Positions 59,666 through 64,000 of a stretch of DNA of 64,000 nucleotides are shown here, in pieces. Within the stretch, counting starts at the first letter, position 1, and each line of letters begins with the position of its first letter. The position numbers and the translations under genes were made by a program. The notes below the pieces were generated by a model. That model was given only the letters and a program-made list of their open reading frames with translations. It was not told the DNA's origin and did not search any database. The DNA is from Citrus sinensis. Taxonomy: Eukaryota > Streptophyta > Magnoliopsida > Sapindales > Rutaceae. Location: assembly GCF_022201045.2 (NCBI RefSeq), contig NC_068557.1, positions 25,459,501 through 25,523,500 of the forward strand. Reading direction: 5' to 3'.

Positions 59666-62600
59666 TTACTTGTGGTTACAACTTGCAAAAGCTAGTCTTG
59701 CAATGCAAGCTGAGTCATGGATATATGCATATACATATCGACTTGATTTCTACTGTGATGAGACCTATCTTTAATTTTGTGGTATGCATTCCATTAAAAT
59801 TTATTTTAGTTTCTTTTTGTTTGTTTATACTGATAATGAAGTTCTTCTCTAAGCCTTTTTTTCCCCCTCATTAGTAGGCACAGAAATAGGTTTTTTTTTT
59901 GGCTCCTTTATAATAAAATTGAGCATAACTGGAGCAGGGTTTTTTCTGGGGATCGATCGATATCGAGGACAATAGTGAGGCATGCCTTGAGCGAAAACTG
60001 GAATTGTCCTTTTCATATATATGACTCAAAAGATGCTTAGAAAGCTTCTGCCACTGACCTTTATATACAGTGTTTGACTTATATTGCACTTGTGTGTCCT
60101 AATATTGGAAGTGGATGCCATCATAGGAGGGCATAATTTAATTAAAGCATTCCGAATCTAAAGAAATCTGCGTGCTTAATATGCTCCACAACTTATCAAC
60201 CATACGCACCATACCTTATTGATGGATTCGAATTACCTAGTAGTAATATGTTACATGGGTAAAGTGACCAATGATTCTTAAGTTTCGATGGTGGTCCAAA
60301 ATATGACGTATTTGTTAAGACTGAACAGGATATCTAACCAATATGTATTTAGATCCAAAGTTTTATATCGTGAGAGAAATTTACATAATTTGGATCGGCT
60401 AATCAAAATTTGCCATCAGTCCTTAACTGTATTTTTTTTCTCCAATCATATGATTTGTTAATTTCATATATCACACATATATTTATCAAAATTTTAATAT
60501 ACAAACCTATATTATCATCCATATATTGTATTATTGTATTTTTTCTCTAATCATATGATTTGTTAATTTTATATATCACACATATATTTATCAAAATTTT
60601 AATATAAATACCTATATTATCATCCGTATATTGTATTATTGTATTTCTTTTCTTCAATCATATGATTTGTTAATTTCATATATCACACGTATATTTATTA
60701 AAATTTTATTGTACAAACCTATATTATCATTTGTATATTGTATGCAGTATGCGTACCTATTTGTATAAACATTATCAATAAATTTCTTCGAAGTTTGGTT
60801 TAGTTTGGTTTATAATGCCATTAAATTTGTTAATTATATAAACATGAACTAACATTAAACTTTTACAAATATGGAAACCTTTCGAGTTGATCAAGTGTAG
60901 GGTATTAATTACGATACGATAATGTTTTAGTTAAACGCAATCGTGGAAATGAAGAAGGTGCAAGGTGCACCCAAAGAACCTAAAAGCTAGCCATGAAAAT
61001 GACACGAGCTAATGTAAAGTTAGTGCTAATAACTTTCACCAATGGTGGATTATCCATAAAGAGACGGATTAAATGAGTTTTTAAATTGGATGATGCGTGC
61101 CAAACATACGGATAACACACTTACCTAATTTATTTAATGCCAAAACATACTCTCTCTCCCACTTACAAAGTGACCCTTTTGATGGTAGTGGTGATTACTA
61201 ATTAATTTAGTCCATGTTTCCGATGTGTATTCAAGCAAATAGTCGCACGAAATTTTTTTTAACTCTCTCTATTCTTGGTGGGCAAGTTTAAAAACGATTT
61301 ACAGATTCTTCTTCACCATTAATTAAGAGAGAAGTTATCCTCGACTCAAATCAGGTACACACACAGCCAGACCATAAAAAATATATATATAAGAAAAGAA
61401 GATACTTTGTTTTCTTTTATGCCAAGCGCATGCATGTTAAGTCACTAATAATAATTTAATTAGTATCCATTAAGATGAAGATTTTACTTTTACGAAAGGA
61501 TTAAGGATCAGATAACGGATCACACCGCAAACGAAAAAGAATGCTCGTTTGGTTTCTTACAGTGAAATGAATATCCATGACGCATATGAAGACGTATGAT
61601 TCCTTAATAATTCCCAGTACCATGGCCGTTCATTCAATTCACTCACCGAACGTCATTGAATATTCGTCGTGTCAAATGACCTTTTGCTACGGCACGATGC
61701 GTGGGTGACGTGTAGTTTTGTTTTCAATGGAAAATTAATAACAGTCAATCGAATATGAAGATCATGACTGATTCTTTTCTCCTAACGGGAAAAATAAATA
61801 AATAAGTAAACCATGATTAATAATAAAAGTAAGAAAGAAAGCGCAGTTATTTATTTTTTTGTTGGTGGGTCTATTTATAAGATTATTTATCTGAGTACTA
61901 CTTAAATATGTAGTAAATTCTATTTGTTGACGGAATCTAACTATACATCAATAAATTAGAAATATACTTGTTTATTCAATTATGTTGATTAAAAATAGAT
62001 TAGTAGTATATATATATATATAAAATAGATTAGTAGTAGAATGAAAAACGTTTAATCTAGCGCAATTTTTGTAATCATTAACTTGGTTGAAAAAAAAAAA
62101 AGAGTTTATTTTGTGCTAGGTTAAATATTAACTCGTAATGCTTAGTTTTACAAATAATTTTAAAACTTTTTTCACGTATACAGTGGTATGGCCAGGATAA
62201 ATTTAATTTTTTTTTTTAAGAAATTGATTTTCCTCAAGTGTTAATATATAATTTTAGATTTTACATACTCACTTAAAGTGCTTTAACGATCATAATTTAA
62301 TTTTAAGTCTATATTTTTATATACTATTCAAAATTGATGGGAACAAATTAAAAATTTTATTGGGAGTAAATAAAACTTTTAGTTGGGTTTCTGCAAAAAA
62401 TTAACCTCAAGTTTCCATGTGGCTACGCTACTACAGGTATATATGGCTTGATCCAATGCATGGATTACCATCGACATAAATTATTACAAAATAAATTAAT
62501 TAGATACTTAAAACATTTGTCAAATACTTAGTACTTTTAAATATCCTAAACATTATTAAAAAAAATTTAAGTCGTTAATCAACATAGACGGCCCACCGTC

Positions 62601-64000
62601 TTGTTTCCGAACAACCCGCACTTTTGTTAATATAAATTATTTTTCTGTAATTAAAATATTGAAAATAAAGAAGAAGAAAAAAAAGTAGTTGATGAAGAAT
62701 TAATTCGAAGAGTAGAAGTATTTCAAACATGATGAATATTCCACGGTTTAAAACGAAACAAGAAAATTGTCGCACCCTTTACTAGGTCATCAATGACGCA
62801 TGAGTAATACCGTGATCTGTCCGTGGGACCCCCTTGCCTAATACTCATCGTTTTACATTGATTAGAAAAGTTGCATGTGTTACGGTGTAATAATTAAGCG
62901 GATACCTAGAATTCAACCACCCGTCGAGATCACGATAACTCAGAGTTCAATGGTCCCCTGCCCATGAATGTAAATGTCAATGTTGATTTCCAAAAGCTTT
63001 GGGAAATAATGAATTTGATGACTTGCGAATTATGAACTTGTGATGCCGCGGGTCTGTCGCGTGCCAACGGACGACTGGCACACACTCGACCTTCCTCTCC
63101 TGCGCTCTCTCCGTGCCCTTTTGCGATTTCCTCTTGCGTTGATTTTTATGGGGGCTTACCGCGCACGCTAATTATATAACGACTACTTTAAGTTTTTTGC
63201 TTTTTATTTATTTATTATTATTTTTTTGAGGTGGACTGGTGGAGGAAGCCTTAAGCTTTTTATCAAATTCACTTTTCAACTTTTTACTTTTTTACCGATT
63301 TACCGAGTAGATTGCTAATAGGATCAAAGACTTGTTTCCTAAGATCGTTAGCCCGGGCAACTTTAGAGTTGATGCTACCATAATATTTGAAACTAAATAA
63401 TGATCTTTCAATTCTGCCTTGAGACGTTTCATAGTCTTTGCAAATTCACCCTATTCAATCCTCTTAGGAGGTATTTGGTTTTAAGAAAGGGGAGAAGAGG
63501 AAGGAAGAAAAAAGGAGAGCAGTGGAGAGGTGATGAGAGGAGAATAGTGCAAAAATTAATTATTATTATTTGGTTTTCACATTAAATTTGAAAGAAAAAA
63601 ATTACATATTTTTTATTTAGACAAATATACCCACTATCTTTAATGTTAATATTGTTAATAAAAAAATTAAACTATAAATTAATTTAATATAGAAATTACC
63701 TCGTTAAATAGAGAATTTTAATTTTTAAAATTACAGTATCAGGGCATTAATGTTGACCGTCATTGATTGACGCTATTGGCCACCATTTTTCATTGCGTTA
63801 AATGCATAATAATGATCAGAAATTGACGATTTACTCATTGGAAATGTTAATTTTGCAGAAAACACACTATATAGTCAGAAATATGAGAGTTAAAATTTTT
63901 CCAAGTATTTAAACAAGACTTGAGGTAAATAACAATTTATATTAGCATTTCTAACACCGTAAAGTTGTAGATCGGCTCATAACGATTCCATTGGTACCGA
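59666..64000. other. Intergenic region to window end
   Basis: No gene is supported on either strand. Contents are a 105-bp tandem triplication (60430-60745), an (AT) tract near 62010 and several A/T homopolymers. Open frames are short and lack motifs. Confidence 0.6.
60430..60745. repeat. Three-copy tandem repeat, about 105-107 bp
   Basis: The block aatcatatgatttgttaatt starts at 60444, 60549 and 60656. Each is followed by 'tatcacac.tatatttat' and 'cctatattatcat'. Copies differ by a few substitutions and 1-2 bp indels. AT-rich and non-coding. Confidence 0.85.

Overview
The window looks like nuclear DNA of a eudicot plant. It is AT-rich, with multi-exon genes, GT-AG introns, plant-only gene families (LRK10L-type receptor kinases, a plant LRR receptor-like kinase, a plant DUF266/core-2-I-branching glycosyltransferase pair, a MATE transporter remnant), Copia/Gypsy-type LTR pieces, Tourist-like MITEs and hAT derivatives. 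The overall look reminds me of a woody dicot, possibly Citrus, but I cannot verify that from the sequence alone.

Region 1-28 kb is a decayed LRK10L (GUB_WAK/WAK-associated ectodomain plus kinase) receptor cluster. Four copies or fragments lie on the minus strand (2.3-14.2 kb) and two on the plus strand (17.6-28 kb). Only the last one (24228-27961, three exons, 660 aa) reads through intact; the others carry a nonsense codon, small indels, deletions or transposon insertions. Blocks 3.6-6.1 kb and 8.9-12.5 kb are two copies of one segmental duplication. Between them sits the 3' part of a PP2C phosphatase gene whose 5' end is missing. The cluster holds several retroelement pieces, two with clear 5-bp target duplications (4252-4720 and 14590-15435). 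The second contains a six-unit 71-bp array of palindromic AAACGG motifs, the oddest structure in the window.

Region 28-48 kb is gene-bearing and calmer. It holds an intact LRR receptor-like pseudokinase (31424-34231, 672 aa), two same-strand paralogous glycosyltransferase genes (35095-37455 and 45616-47504), and between these a decayed MATE transporter.

Region 48-57.2 kb is one 12-exon minus-strand gene for a metallo-beta-lactamase-fold hydrolase (522 aa, exon phases all agree), with a 532-bp hAT element in one intron. Region 57.2-64 kb is intergenic, with MITEs and a 105-bp tandem triplication. A 0.9-kb Tourist-like MITE occurs twice in opposite orientation (22381-23307 and 58778-59665), bracketing the gene-rich middle.

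No CRISPR array, no bacterial-type operon and no convincing tRNA or rRNA gene was seen.
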